Origin: Puteibacter caeruleilacunae
GTDB lineage: Bacteria; Bacteroidota; Bacteroidia; Bacteroidales; Prolixibacteraceae
Length of the DNA: 64,000 bases
Assembly: GCA_005217565.1 (NCBI GenBank)
Contig: SJCO01000003.1
Location: 557,931 to 621,930 of the forward strand
Reading direction: 5' to 3'
This document shows positions 63,861 to 64,000 of the stretch, one piece after another. Under the pieces are notes generated by a model. It saw only the letters and a list, made by a program, of their open reading frames with translations, ran no database searches and was not told the origin of the DNA. The translations under genes and the position numbers were made by a program. The number at the start of each line of letters is the position of its first letter. Positions within the stretch are counted from its first letter, which is position 1.

Positions 63861-64000
63861 AACGGTTCGATTTGTGCCAGTGAAAACGGAGTGGTTTGTG
63901 CCACTAAAAACGGTTCAAACTGTGCCAGTATAAAAGTCTATTTAACAGGCAATCGGTTCTAATTGTGCCAGTGAACGGTTCGTTTTGTGCCACCACTCGT
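63861..64000. mobile_element. End of an IS21-type insertion sequence with multiple terminal repeats
   Basis: Five degenerate copies of ~20-bp unit aacggttc-a-ttgtgcca(g/c): 63861-63880, 63885-63904, 63909-63928, 63952-63971 and 63974-63993, spaced 24, 24, 43 and 22 bp. IS21-family elements carry multiple repeats at their ends for transposase binding; the rest of the element lies to the right of the window. It interrupts the S41 peptidase gene. Confidence 0.6.

Noticed and set aside
63861..63993. Five short repeats at the right edge, CRISPR-like
   Set aside because: Units are degenerate, spacing is uneven (22-43 bp) and no cas gene is near; they fit an IS21-type end better.

Overview
The window looks like chromosomal DNA of a marine Bacteroidota, probably of the Marinilabiliales (Marinifilaceae-like). 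This is an inference from AT-rich sequence, SusC/SusD and a hybrid two-component regulator, a secreted protease with a T9SS-type tail, TAnnTTTG promoters in front of the tRNAs, and many S1 sulfatases of the kind used on marine or host sulfated glycans. No 16S rRNA is present, so the genus is not fixed.

Layout. 1-1876: end of a GH3/beta-lactamase fusion. 2123-2943: small DNA-binding protein and three identical tRNA-Val genes. 2949-14388: housekeeping genes (folC, PhoH-type ATPase, mtaB, inositol monophosphatase, lipid A-type acyltransferase, glycosyltransferase, xseA/xseB), a subtilase and a YwqK-type repeat protein. 14552-18943: four small secreted or lipoprotein genes of unknown role and a TPR/AraC membrane regulator. 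19036-19476: decayed DNA (IS66-type transposase remnant, sulfatase C-terminus remnant, long inverted repeat). 19522-42021: a minus-strand polysaccharide utilisation locus (PUL). 42603-61803: mostly housekeeping genes (dnaK, Fic-like protein, FadL porin, panB, RluA-type synthase, cdd, LysM glucosaminidase, Tat oxidoreductase, ECF sigma cassette, fmt, ribBA, two glycosyltransferases, LptF/G permease). 61979-64000: tRNA-Met and another decayed zone with a RhuM remnant and an S41 peptidase cut off by the repeat-rich end of an apparent IS21-type element.

The PUL reads, in transcription order: sensor/regulator (HTCS), SusC, SusD, GH29 alpha-L-fucosidase, a GHL15-like putative glycosidase, five S1 sulfatases, GH20 beta-N-acetylhexosaminidase. 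All five sulfatases carry the Cys-type C-x-P-S-R site and so need a maturase encoded elsewhere. Together the genes suggest capture and desulfation of a heavily sulfated glycan containing fucose and N-acetylhexosamine, such as a mucin-like or animal-derived sulfated glycan or a fucosylated glycosaminoglycan. The substrate is inference.

No CRISPR array, complete prophage, or clearly new defence system was seen. The most unusual points are the sulfatase-rich PUL with its scarred downstream border, a Fic-family protein whose catalytic His is Leu, a 41-bp terminator-like element present twice with one mismatch, and repeat-bearing IS ends at the right edge.
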